From the NCBI GenBank assembly GCA_023101725.1, contig JALJCO010001050.1:124001-188000 (forward strand): a DNA stretch of 64,000 nucleotides, in the 5' to 3' direction. This stretch comes from Atherinomorus stipes. Taxonomy: Eukaryota > Chordata > Actinopteri > Atheriniformes > Atherinidae. Below the pieces are notes generated by a model that was not told the origin of the DNA, ran no database searches, and was given only the letters and a program-made list of their open reading frames with translations. The translations under genes were made by a program, and so were the position numbers. Shown piece after piece: positions 50,090 to 59,790 of the stretch; position 1 is the stretch's first letter; each line of letters begins with the position of its first letter.

Positions 50090-53000
50090 CTGCAGGGAGA
50101 CAAAGAAGATGGGGACAAAGTTAAGATCTAGAGCATCAGATGCATGAACAAGTGCAGTGACGACAATAAGAGGCACAAAATGTTCGTGACAACAGAACTA
50201 AACCTTCCAGGGATGCTTTCATAGGGGGAAAAAAAAGATTTTCCTGCATTAACAGTAATAAAAATCTAATTTAAAGAAAATTAAACTGAATTAGAATCTG
50301 AAAACAGCTGCACATAACATTCATTTTATCTCTATAAGTTGTTTTAATGGCAAAATTAGATGTGTACTATTGTTTCAACAAGAACAGATGAAGAGCAGAT
50401 CCTCTTCATTGTTTATTTCAGGAGGCAATACTTTCTTATAAAACCCTTTGTTTAATCAAATACATAAAAAAAATCATAAACTGTAATCCACTAATGAAGT
50501 TTGCTACATAACCACTTTTACCATCTACATAATAGACTTTATTTATCCTCCAAGTAATGACAGTAAATGTCACATTTATACTCCATCCAATAAAAATGAC
50601 TAAATGTACTCATTTACATAAAAGTAAAATGGACTTATTGTGCACTGAAGTGACTGAAAGGAAAGAAAATAACCATCACCACCTGTTACAGGTCTGATAA
50701 GCAGCCGTAAACAAGCAGCCAGCGGCACACTGAGACAAAAAGACTGCCTCTGAAATGCACAATCCCTCCCCTGGCCTTCGGTGTCAGAAAGCCTCCCGTG
50801 ACTGGCTGAACAAAAACCACTAAAAGTGTCCCAGACAGCCATCTGGGACGCACAGCTCCGCCTCTTAAAGGGAGAGGGCCTTTCACCCCCCCCCCCCCCA
50901 ACCCAGTCTCTGTGGAAGTTTCCAAAGGCCCAGTGAAACTGGTGGACAATGACGCCACTCTCGGTATGACGAATATACAGGCAGAAAACACCACAGTTCA
51001 TATTTTTCATTTACTTCGTGTTCACTGGTGGCACATAAACAGCCTTCTTATTGAGATTCACATCTCTTTTGTTCCAGCCTTTTCATGGACCTCCTCAGGA
51101 ACACACCTACCCCCATTTTACTCCACCAAGGCTCATCCATATTGAATTCCCATTGATAAGGGCTCCATTGTGCCCAGCAGAAAAAAAATGGGTTAAAGGA
51201 AGCGGGCCAGCATTAAGTCTGAGACCCGGAGGCCACCTGTATGCATCCACAGGATAATAATAACACCCCCTCCCTTCCTATCCCCCCCCCCGTGCCTTAT
51301 CGTGGGCCGCTGTATACTGTCGAGCTAATGGAGGGGCTGGCACTCGTGAATGAGCACAAGGGGCTGGATGAGCTTTCAGCTTCATACCGAGCCACAAAGG
51401 CAGCTGCCCACGAACCCTGAAGCAGCTGGGAAATGATCAGCTCAGCAGGGCCTATTCTTAAAAACGAGGGCACTTGGGAGGAGGAGGAGGGGTGGAACAG
51501 AAAAGTAAGCAGACGAGTGTGTGCTTAACTTAAAGAGTTTAACCAAGGAAGGCTGCTAATTCACCGTAGCTGACCTCGAACACCAAAGACACATTACGTG
51601 GGGCTGCCCTGGCCCTTCTGGCAGGTCGATGGGTATTTTCCACTTGAAGAAACTTTCCATAAAGTAGTCCAATCCTGTACTTCCGTTCAGTCAGCATAAC
51701 CAAAGCGCTTCTAACTACAATTATGCAACTATAACGGTTGCAGTCTGGGACAAACTTCCCCCCCATCTTCCCTCCGCTTCGCACCAACAAGGAGCCAGGC
51801 TCTTGGCTTTCCAGTACGCAGACACAATAGTGTGTGATTGTGATGACTCTGTGCACAAAAGAGCTCCAGCTGGCCTAGTTTAGTAGCACTGAGCCCCACA
51901 GGGTACTAGCACACATTTGCTTTCTTGTTTTCGCACATGATTTATAAAAAAACGGCTCCAATGTGGCCATTTTTAATCCATTCTGAGAAAAAAAACACTT
52001 CTTTACCGATTAAAAATTAAAATTTTTCTATTCTTCCTGCTAAATGTAGCTCAAGTTTGTTTCAGTGGATAGTTGAGGTAGTTCAGGATGTTCACCAAAA
52101 CATTTCCCCTCCCCCACACAGGCTGTCTCATTTTTATGTTTACAAACATCACAATGGAAATGAGGCTTTTCGGTAATCTCCATTTTATCATTTACATTAA
52201 TGATCTCTTTTAATATTATTATTACCCACAAAATTCTCATTAACATAAAGGCGAAGAAAAAGCTATAATTTATTGTGTTAGTTTAGACCAAAAGAAACTG
52301 GCTTCTTTTCATTTAGATGCCACAATTTATGAAATATATTTTGTTCTGGTTAAAAGATAAAACATTAGCTGCATCTCAAAAGAGTTGAGGCTCTTCTATA
52401 GGAAATATAGGTCATCTGCTGTTGCACGTAACTGGAATGAGGCAGATGTATGGCAGCTTTAGAGCTCTGAGCCAGGAATGTGTTTACAGCAGGAAATGAG
52501 ACACAAGCTGCTCTGTTCTGTAAAAACTGCCATAATCCTCAATAACATTCAACCTAGATCCCATGTGTTAAACAAACGGAGCGCACAGATTCCTGCTTCC
52601 ACATAAAAGCAAATATACCGATTACTTTCCACATGTTATCTTGTTTTATTTACATTTTTTTTTAATGAAAGTGGAGGGAAAAAAAATCCAGCCTTGACTT
52701 AATCAAGGAAGAAACATAAAAAAGGTGAAAGGAACGCCAAATGGTATCTAATTAGGAGATATTTCACACTGAAACGCATAAAATTCGCAATAATATCACG
52801 TAAAACTCAAAAGCTGCTTATAATTTTCAGAAATGGACCGCAAAATGAGGCTACCGCGGACATGTGTCATTATTCACCAGTTTCTTTCGAAGCATTACGT
52901 AATTGAGCAGCCTCAGCCGTCTCACTGGGGGCTGTTTTGCTCAGAGCCTCTGCTCTGTGAGCTTCATCGACCGAAGCGCACTTCCTTATCCGAGCGTCCT

Positions 53001-53501
53001 CTGTCCCCCACCCCCCATCCTCATCACAAAAACAGCCACACTTTCCCCCAAATGCTAGTTTTTCTTTGATATTTCCCATTTATATAACCATAATCGTCGA
53101 TCGATCACGCACTAGCTTCATACTTTCATGTTTTCTCGCCGCTCTGACGTGCGCAAACAGCGGTGCGCGCTGGTCGCGCTAATAGTGATACTTGGGAGAA
53201 CAAAGAAAGGCTTCTTCTCACATCTAAAACAGCTTAGATTTGAAGACTTTTAGTAAAAACAAAGCTTAAACTTCATGTGCGGGAAGAGTTTTATATTTTG
53301 GAGCACTCTGAAAGGCGTCTTGAAAGCGCATATGGAGATTTTTCTCGTTTCCTTACCTGCCAAAATATCCTGTAAGCTTTGGCTGAACGTTTGGACCTGT
53401 CGATCGTTTACGTGTCCTTTTACCCTCAGAAATCTCGACAGAAATCCGACGGCGGCGTTGATCTCTGGTTTCATCGTTCCCCGGGCACAAAGGGTATGCA
53501 T
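49698..53501 (-). CDS. btg1: BTG/TOB-family anti-proliferative protein, btg1-like (two coding exons)
   Basis: The CDS joins 53501-53357 (145 nt) and 50089-49698 (392 nt, including TAA), giving 178 aa; human BTG1 has 171. The exon 1 donor reads GCAG|gtaagg and the exon 2 acceptor ctgcag|AAC. The junction splits the Glu49 codon (phase 1). BTG box A (about residues 51-71) shows [20 protein letters not shown]. Box B (about 96-115) shows [20 protein letters not shown]. Tyr66 and Trp104 align with BTG2 Tyr65 and Trp103, which contact the CNOT7/CAF1 deadenylase. An LxxLL motif sits at 93-97. The C-terminus GRTSPSK..N.MMTVS is BTG1-like rather than BTG2-like, and a Ser-rich stretch before it accounts for the extra length. 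Known role of the family: adaptor joining CCR4-NOT deadenylase and PRMT1 to repress proliferation. Start chosen because MH......TM aligns with the human BTG1 N-terminus. Alternative: a btg1/btg2 paralogue from the fish genome duplication. BTG family membership is near certain; the symbol is less so. Confidence 0.93.
50090..53356 (-). other. btg1: Intron of the btg1-like gene
   Basis: This 3,267 bp phase-1 intron has canonical GT...AG ends and a pyrimidine-rich acceptor. Its single position, just before the E-Q/H-YKHHW motif, is the conserved BTG family intron site. It contains a C tract around 50887-50900 and A/T-rich sequence. I see no clear transposon or second gene in it. Conserved regulatory elements could be present but cannot be recognised without alignment. 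Confidence 0.85.
53357..53501 (-). CDS. btg1: btg1-like coding exon 1
   Basis: The exon encodes residues 1-48 plus the first base of codon 49, including the N-terminal BTG helix region with [19 protein letters not shown] and [12 protein letters not shown]. It ends at G53357, followed by gtaagg on the minus strand. An in-frame second ATG (Met10) lies at 53474-53472. The first AUG has T at -3 and C at +4, a weak context. Met10 has A at -3. Confidence 0.92.
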
Positions 53502-53800
53502 TGAGAAAGGCAACAGCGACGATCCGTGCGCTTTTCTTGTTTTCTTTCTACGTGTTGGTCCGACTGTTCGTCTTCCCTTCCAGTTCTGAGCGGCGATCCT
53601 TATCTGTTGGCGCTTCTGTTGTTTCTCTTGGCATTTATTATTCGAGGTAGAGGGAGGTTTTTGTCAAAGAGGATCCGTGATCGTGGACGGCGCAGTGCTG
53701 GGAAATAGAGGCTCGTTTGTTGGTAAATACAAGGGGGGTTGGGAGGGGGTCCCTTGTGGAAACTTTAGCCAACCCTCGCAGCTAGTCTTCCTCCTCCACA
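53502..53800 (-). other. btg1: Probable 5' leader of btg1 with one upstream ORF
   Basis: Between the predicted start site and the main AUG there is one upstream ATG (53634-53632). It opens a 28-codon ORF ending with TAG at 53550-53548, 46 nt before the main AUG. The leader boundary is inferred from the TATA box position, so it could include further exons not seen here. Confidence 0.5.
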
Positions 53801-53828
53801 GTGAGGCTGTTTCATGGGGGAGCGGGCC

Positions 53829-53834
53829 TTTATA
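53829..53834 (-). promoter_or_regulatory. Candidate TATA box of btg1
   Basis: The minus strand reads CCTTATAAAGG about 330 bp upstream of the start codon, placing initiation near 53800. The box is nearly palindromic, so it could act in either direction. Surrounding sequence to about 53100 is CpG-richer than the window average. Upstream on the minus strand are TGACGTGA (about 53943-53950, CRE-like) and ATTGG (53889-53893, inverted CCAAT). Confidence 0.6.
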
Positions 53835-53879
53835 AGGCCCCCTCCCTTCCCACAGCTTCGTCATAGGAAGCTACGACAA

Positions 53880-53960
53880 CAACAGCTCTCCAATCCGCAG
53901 CTCGACCACACTGACGGGCCACATATAGGAGGAGTGCAACGTTCACGTCACAGGGCTGAA
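53880..53960 (-). promoter_or_regulatory. Proximal promoter elements upstream of btg1 (CCAAT, CRE-like)
   Basis: On the minus strand this block contains TGACGTGA, a one-base variant of the cAMP response element. It also has an A/T core CCTATATGTGG resembling a degenerate CArG box, and ATTGG (NF-Y site in reverse). These sit 50-120 bp upstream of the TATA box. All are short motif matches and unproven. Confidence 0.35.
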
Positions 53961-55832
53961 AATAAACAGAGGCGCTCGGCGTGAAACGTTCCCGAACTGT
54001 CGGAAATACCAGTAAGCAGGGGGTACCTGGATTCATCCCAGGAGGACATGCTAAAAAAGAAACTTAGACTTTTACGGCCGCAAAATGATGGAAAAGGACG
54101 AACAGAGAGCAATAAAATTAGCACGAAAGGAAATAGTTGTAACAAAGGCATGCAAAATTCACTAAATCTGACACAGTGACACTTTGTATATTTCCTTACT
54201 CGCAAATAATGGCAAAAAGCTACAGAAATAAAAAGCAAAACACACATAAAAATAAAAAAAAACAAATGTAATGAGATGTGTGACGTTCAGTGGCTGAATC
54301 TGAGATCTGAAAAGGTCACATGAAAAATATTTAGAAAAATCGCTCAGCTTCCAAAGGCCTCACACTTGATCAATGAACTGTTGATTATTTCATTTTATTT
54401 ATTGCATTTTTATCTCATTTTGTTTTTCATTTTTCTGAATTTCTTTTATTTCTTTTTAAAGTTTATTTTCTTCTGCACCGGGCTGTAATTCTTTTCATGT
54501 TTTCTGTGATGCATCTTGAATTGTCCTGTGCATGAGATGTGCTATACAAACAAAATTGCCTTGTCTTCTAGTCACTTGCTTCCTGTTAAGCTCAGCAAAC
54601 AGGCTAGCTAGTATTAGCTGTACAAAGTTATTCCAATGTTGTATTTTGCTCTCAAAATACACTTTTTTTTGGAATAGGTTGGAGTATGTTGTGAGCTTGA
54701 CTGATTTATTGAGATACAAATTGACAGAAACAGTAATAAACAGTTTATCAATGAAGCCTACCACTCTACATGCGGAGGGCAACCATGTTTAGGGTTAGGG
54801 ATGAAAAAGTTCCTTCAGTTTCCAAGTTCAAAATTCAAGAACAGGGGTCACTTCAGTTTAATTAGATTGTTCTTTTTAGTTGTATGTCAGAAAACTTTGC
54901 TTTCTGTTTAACCTACTGAGCAAATATTAGCTATAAAATAGATAACCATGTTTTATTTTAAGCTTACAAGCATAAAATATTTCTGGTAAAGGTTGATAGA
55001 ACTTCTGTGTGACAGATTTGATGATTTAATGAGACAGAAATGCCAACTAACAGCTCATTAATCTGCAGGTGTCACAACTCTTCATTCAGAGGGAAGTAAT
55101 GTTGGATTTAAGGGTTAATGCTCGTGAGGTTCCTCCAGACTTTCATGTCAGGAATCTGGCTGCAGGGGTGAACTCCAGTTTAGTATTCCAACTGGGAACA
55201 CACCAAAGGCCAAAAACCAGCATATCAATGAAAAGATGAGCTAAAAAAGGGACCAAAACATGGAAAACATTAAGTAAAACACACAAAATCAACACATAAA
55301 ATGCAAACAATAAACAACAATGCATGTTAAACATCTGTATGCATCTGTGATACAATGAGTATTCTAAAAAGTGCAAAATACATTATGTTTCAAAATCTTT
55401 GTTTTCTTTTTCAAGGGTACAAGTCAGTTTGTATAGATTTGGAAAAAATCCTTCCACCAGAGGAGGTTTTGTGTTTCATTCTTCCTCTCGTTTTTCAACA
55501 AGGAAATGCACTCCAACAGGTCACCCTGATGGCCTAGAGGAGTTTAACATGCTAACCAGCTGTGGACCCGTCTTTCATGTCAACCCCCATCTCTGTTGCC
55601 TCTTTCATCTCAGCTATTTACAGTCTCCAGTGTCTGCCGTGTACCATCCCACAAGGACCCCAAGTTCTTGAGTTTATATCAAATTCTTTTCTATATTTCT
55701 CAAATTTGTCTTAGTAGCATTTTTTAAAATGTTCCCTGTAGCAGGAACTTATGATCAGAGTATAATAAAGACAAATGTGTGAAATAAAGCTATGGGTCAA
55801 ATATATTTACACTTACCTCATTAGGAGTGATC

Positions 55833-55836
<4 letters not shown>
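53960..55836. other. Gene-free stretch upstream of btg1
   Basis: No coding exon or named repeat is evident. It could hold distal promoter or enhancer sequence for btg1, but nothing in the bases alone shows it. Confidence 0.45.

Positions 55837-55899
<63 letters not shown>
55837..55899. repeat. (AT)n microsatellite
   Basis: A pure TA dinucleotide run of about 62 bp. Confidence 0.95.
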
Positions 55900-55903
<4 letters not shown>

Positions 55904-58900
55904 TAAAGGAGTCATCACCCGAAAATCCCACGTTTTCATATTAAAACATGTGTATTGAAATAGGACCTCAGTTAAAACGTGCTAGAAACTCCGGAGAGTG
56001 AAAGTGGCTTCGTCTTTGAGTGGGCTCTCTCGTCACACCAGAATTAGCCACAAGAGTGCGCTCTCCACAGTACGCAATTTTTTTTTTCCTCTGGGGATGA
56101 CTTGATCCACAGAGGCTGCTAGCTGCTAAGCTAGCCTCTATAACACCACCCTGAAATCAGCTGATTACCTGCCGCGGAGTAGCGTTTAATGACCAGCTTT
56201 GTCAGAGAGGAGGATGATGACAACGAGGGGGAAAAAAAATCTGCCGTGCTGAGCTGCTTCGGCAGAAATTCAGCAGTTTTCAGTGCTGTAACAGTGGATT
56301 AATCAACCAGGGACCAGTGGATTATATTTATTCAGTGAAGATGCGCAGTCGGTAAGTGTTGTTGCTTGTTTAACTTATTATCTTTTGTGTAAGAGACCAG
56401 TAAACGATGGTAGACGAACAGTGACAAGCTGCTAATGTAGCGACAAAAGCTAACACTGTTGTTACTGTTTGGTTAACTTCATGTCAGACGTCCGCTCCTT
56501 ATATTCATCAGAGTCCAGCCCTTTCACTCTGCGGATCCTCTCTATCAACCGTACCATTACTTTATCACATTTTTCTCTGTTGGGACATCATTTTCCTTCA
56601 CTTGCTCTGTCCTGATAAAACTTTGTTTTGACTATGACGTTTGCCTCGTGAACACGCTTACAGACAGGTCTAATTCTCATGTGTATTCTCGCGACAAACA
56701 AAAGTTGGGGATAAAAAGAGGTTAAAATGAGCTCATTAAATTTTCCTCCCACCCAACTAGAATTAAGAAATCATTTGAAGATAATTTAAGAAGGATTGTG
56801 GATGTAAACATTGGGTTATGACACCTGTAAAGGTGAAAGTTGCAACCTATTTATAATATATATATATATAAAACACATCCACAGAGCGTCTAGGGGGTGC
56901 ATGATAAAAGTATTAATTTTACTAAAATATTTTTTTATCGTTTATAAATAATTGTTTTATCAATTTTGACGGGTCCAAATTATATAAATATTTACATCCG
57001 ATTACCATGCCAACTCAAGGATTCAGTGCAATTAGCATTAGCTCTGCTTACATTTCTCTAATTCAAGTGGACAAAAAACAAAGCAAGATGAGTATGAAAG
57101 TAGCAAAGGGGCTCAAAAGCCCCATGGAGGTTGCCACTTTCCTCCTGGATATGTTAAACATTTGATAATGCTAACAGTTAGCCCGTTTTGTAACGTTGCT
57201 AATGCTAAGAGAGGAAGCGAGTGTGAGTGCGATATCTACTGGCAGGGAGGAATTAACTCATTACCTTTAAATGAAGTAAATATTTCAGAAAGGTTCAAGA
57301 TTTTTTTTAAAGTCTGTTTTCATTGAATTTTCAAATCTAATACAGAGCAAAACATCTGTCTGGTAAACAACATTTGTACCCTTGAATGGTTATTAGATTG
57401 TTTATGGCACCATATGTTCAAAGTAATGATTTTATTGCTTCTTCTTTTCAGGTCAGGCCGTGATATTCAGACTGGAGAACAGGTGTGTGTGCCAGAGACT
57501 GGCAGAGATAGACAGGAAAGGACAGCAGGACTGTTTGCTTTATCACAGTTTAGTATATCACCTTGTCAGGGTGAATGGCTGAGCAAGCCTTTGAGTGTTT
57601 GTTCAAAGACGAAACAAGATTAGTCTCAATCAACTGAAACAACACTGCGTGTGTGCAAACCCCAAGAGAGGCAGCGTTTCTTTTTAGGGGTCGGTCTCAA
57701 CGTGCTCATTAAAATCAGTGGAAAAGTACAAGTTGCTGTTTGTTTGTTGCAGACAGTCATGATGACCTGCTGAGCTCTCCAATCATGATGCAATCAGAGC
57801 TGCCAGGACCACACTGAGAGGTTCAGCTGACCTAAAGGCAACACATGTAAAATTTAGACACATGTATGAGCTCAAAACACTTCTACAATCAGTGTAATGG
57901 CGATTTAATCATGCCACCAGCTCGAGGATGCTCTTATGTGGACATGCTGTCACTAATCTCACCACTCAAATGTCTCAGATATTTATTGTTCAAAATCTTG
58001 GCTATAAATTAACATAAAAAGTTTTGTTTGTTGGTTCTTGAGCTTTCATTTCCTCCAAGCTGATATTTTAAGGTTGTTGATGAAAATTTGATGTTTCTGA
58101 TTAAATATTCCCGACTGACCACTTGATAACCACTAATACAAAAACTCCCTCAGTTCCTGTTCCAGTTAACTAAAAGTCCCAGTGCACAGTGAAATCCTCA
58201 AATCACAAACAAGTCCATACATGTGAAAAGCCCCCGTCACTCCACCACAAACGCATTAACAGTCATAGTTTCGCCCACACGCGCTGTCTTATGAAACAGC
58301 GGAGGGTTTCAGCGTGCTACAGATGGCCTGCATGTTTCTGCTCTGTGGATTTAAACAGATCTCACTTTGATTCAGATGCAAAAGTTTTCACTTTAATACA
58401 GTTGAGAAATTCATTTCCCACAAATCATGGCTGTTTCACTTTTTACACGCTAGCTACTAAATTTTCACATTACTCCCACATTCTTGTGCTGTTTGCACAG
58501 CAGTGGTATGAAATATCTTTTTGTTTATGGTTTTTACTGTCCAGATGCGATCTGATGTCCAAGTATGGCCTGAGAATAGAGATTGAGGCGATTTTTCCAA
58601 CTTTTTAGATGGTTTAACTTCCACCTGCAATGAATTTATGAAGGTGTTACACAGTGGGAAGATATTTATGTGATGTTCAGCAAAGGTTAATGCGCTCCTG
58701 TGCTAAATTGCTTGAAAACTCAGTCACCCTCAACTTTATGACATTTAGAGGTTGAACTGAAGGGAATTTGCTTATAGTGTTTTCATTTGCATGTGTACAG
58801 ATTTATTCTTAAAGACAGATTTAACCCTCCCCAGCATGCTGCATGGAGAGATCTTTTATTATTCTACAAATACAGTGTTTTTCAGCTGTTTTATTTCAGC

Positions 58901-58979
58901 TGTTCTTTGCTGGAGGGGTTGTGTTGCTCCTTTCTTTACAATTACAAGGAGGTGTTCTGTTGGATTTTAAGGGGAAGTT
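55900..58979. other. Gene-free stretch, first part possibly repeat-derived
   Basis: The segment from 55903 (AAAGGAGTCATCACCCGAAA) to about 56350 is CpG-richer than its surroundings and may be a dispersed repeat. I cannot delimit it. The remainder has no recognisable gene. Confidence 0.35.
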
Positions 58980-59790
58980 AGTGTTTTTTTTTCAATCTGG
59001 ACCTATTTTCTAGCATGAAATACGTTCATTTACTCACCCAGACAGTTTTGGTGCAACTTGAATTCCTTCGGGAGATATTTAGATCCACTCCAGATCAGCG
59101 TATGTCCAATATAATGGAAGTGATGGGGCAACTGCGTGCAGCCTCTAAATAAGGCATTATCTGCCACAAACTCCTTCATTTCACCAATGTTTTGTTACGA
59201 AACATTAGTCGGACCCCCCCCCCCCCTGTGAGCTCGAAGAGGCTTTTTTTGTGGTGATTCGTCCTTATTTACTTGTTATGGTGTCGCATAATAGTGACGT
59301 CATCAAAGCAACGCAGTAAAAAAGTCATGGTTCAAGTTGCACCAAAACTGTCTGGGTGAGTAAATGATATTAATTTCCTTCCCTGAAATCCCTCTTGGAT
59401 GAAATTACTGGCTTGTTAAAGCGAAATGACTACACTTTGGTGGGTTTTTGCACATTGGCGCCCCCTTTCAAAGGCTAACTGTGCATCTGTCTTGCATCCA
59501 GTCTCATCTCTGAGCTCAATCCAGCTGGCAGAAGTCAGCCCAGTGTTGACTCTTTGTTTCTTTTTCTATTTTTTCCTCGCTTCCCCCACTAACGTCTTCT
59601 TGCATTTCTTTGCTGAATCAGCAATACTCAGTCAAAACAGCCGATGTGTTGACAACCAGTTGCTGGTGCGTGACAGTGCAGGTCACAGCTGTTACATGGT
59701 GCAGCAGGCGGATAAAAGGAAAAAAAAAGTTGTGAAATGTGGTTTCTCAGCCTTAGAGTTACAGGGCATTGTTGACTCCAGGAATGTAGA
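58980..59790 (+). repeat. Composite repeat, copy B
   Basis: The same two blocks as at 18300-19480 in the same order. Block 1 (58988-59200): CAATCTGGACCTATTTTCTA, TCCTTCGGGAGATATTTAG, GAAGTGATGGGGCAACTGC, AAACTCCTTCATTTCACCAA. Block 2 (about 59590-59780): CTTCTTGCATTTCTTTGCTG, GTGGTTTCTCAGCCTTAGAG. A C tract (about 59214-59226) lies between them. Confidence 0.65.
59027..59366. mobile_element. MITE with perfect 36 bp inverted repeats inside composite repeat copy B
   Basis: Positions 59027-59062 (CATTTACTCACCCAGACAGT then TTTGGTGCAACTTGAA) are the exact reverse complement of 59331-59366. The 340 bp unit is a foldback without coding capacity. The corresponding left arm at 18.3 kb is much more diverged. 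Confidence 0.85.

Noticed and set aside
49765..50176. Alternative-frame ORFs overlapping btg1 exon 2
   Set aside because: They are shadows of the real coding frame, which matches the BTG family throughout.
53250..53513. Upstream extension of btg1 exon 1 by four residues (MPFS)
   Set aside because: It would need a TTG start. The ATG at 53501 aligns with the BTG1 N-terminus.
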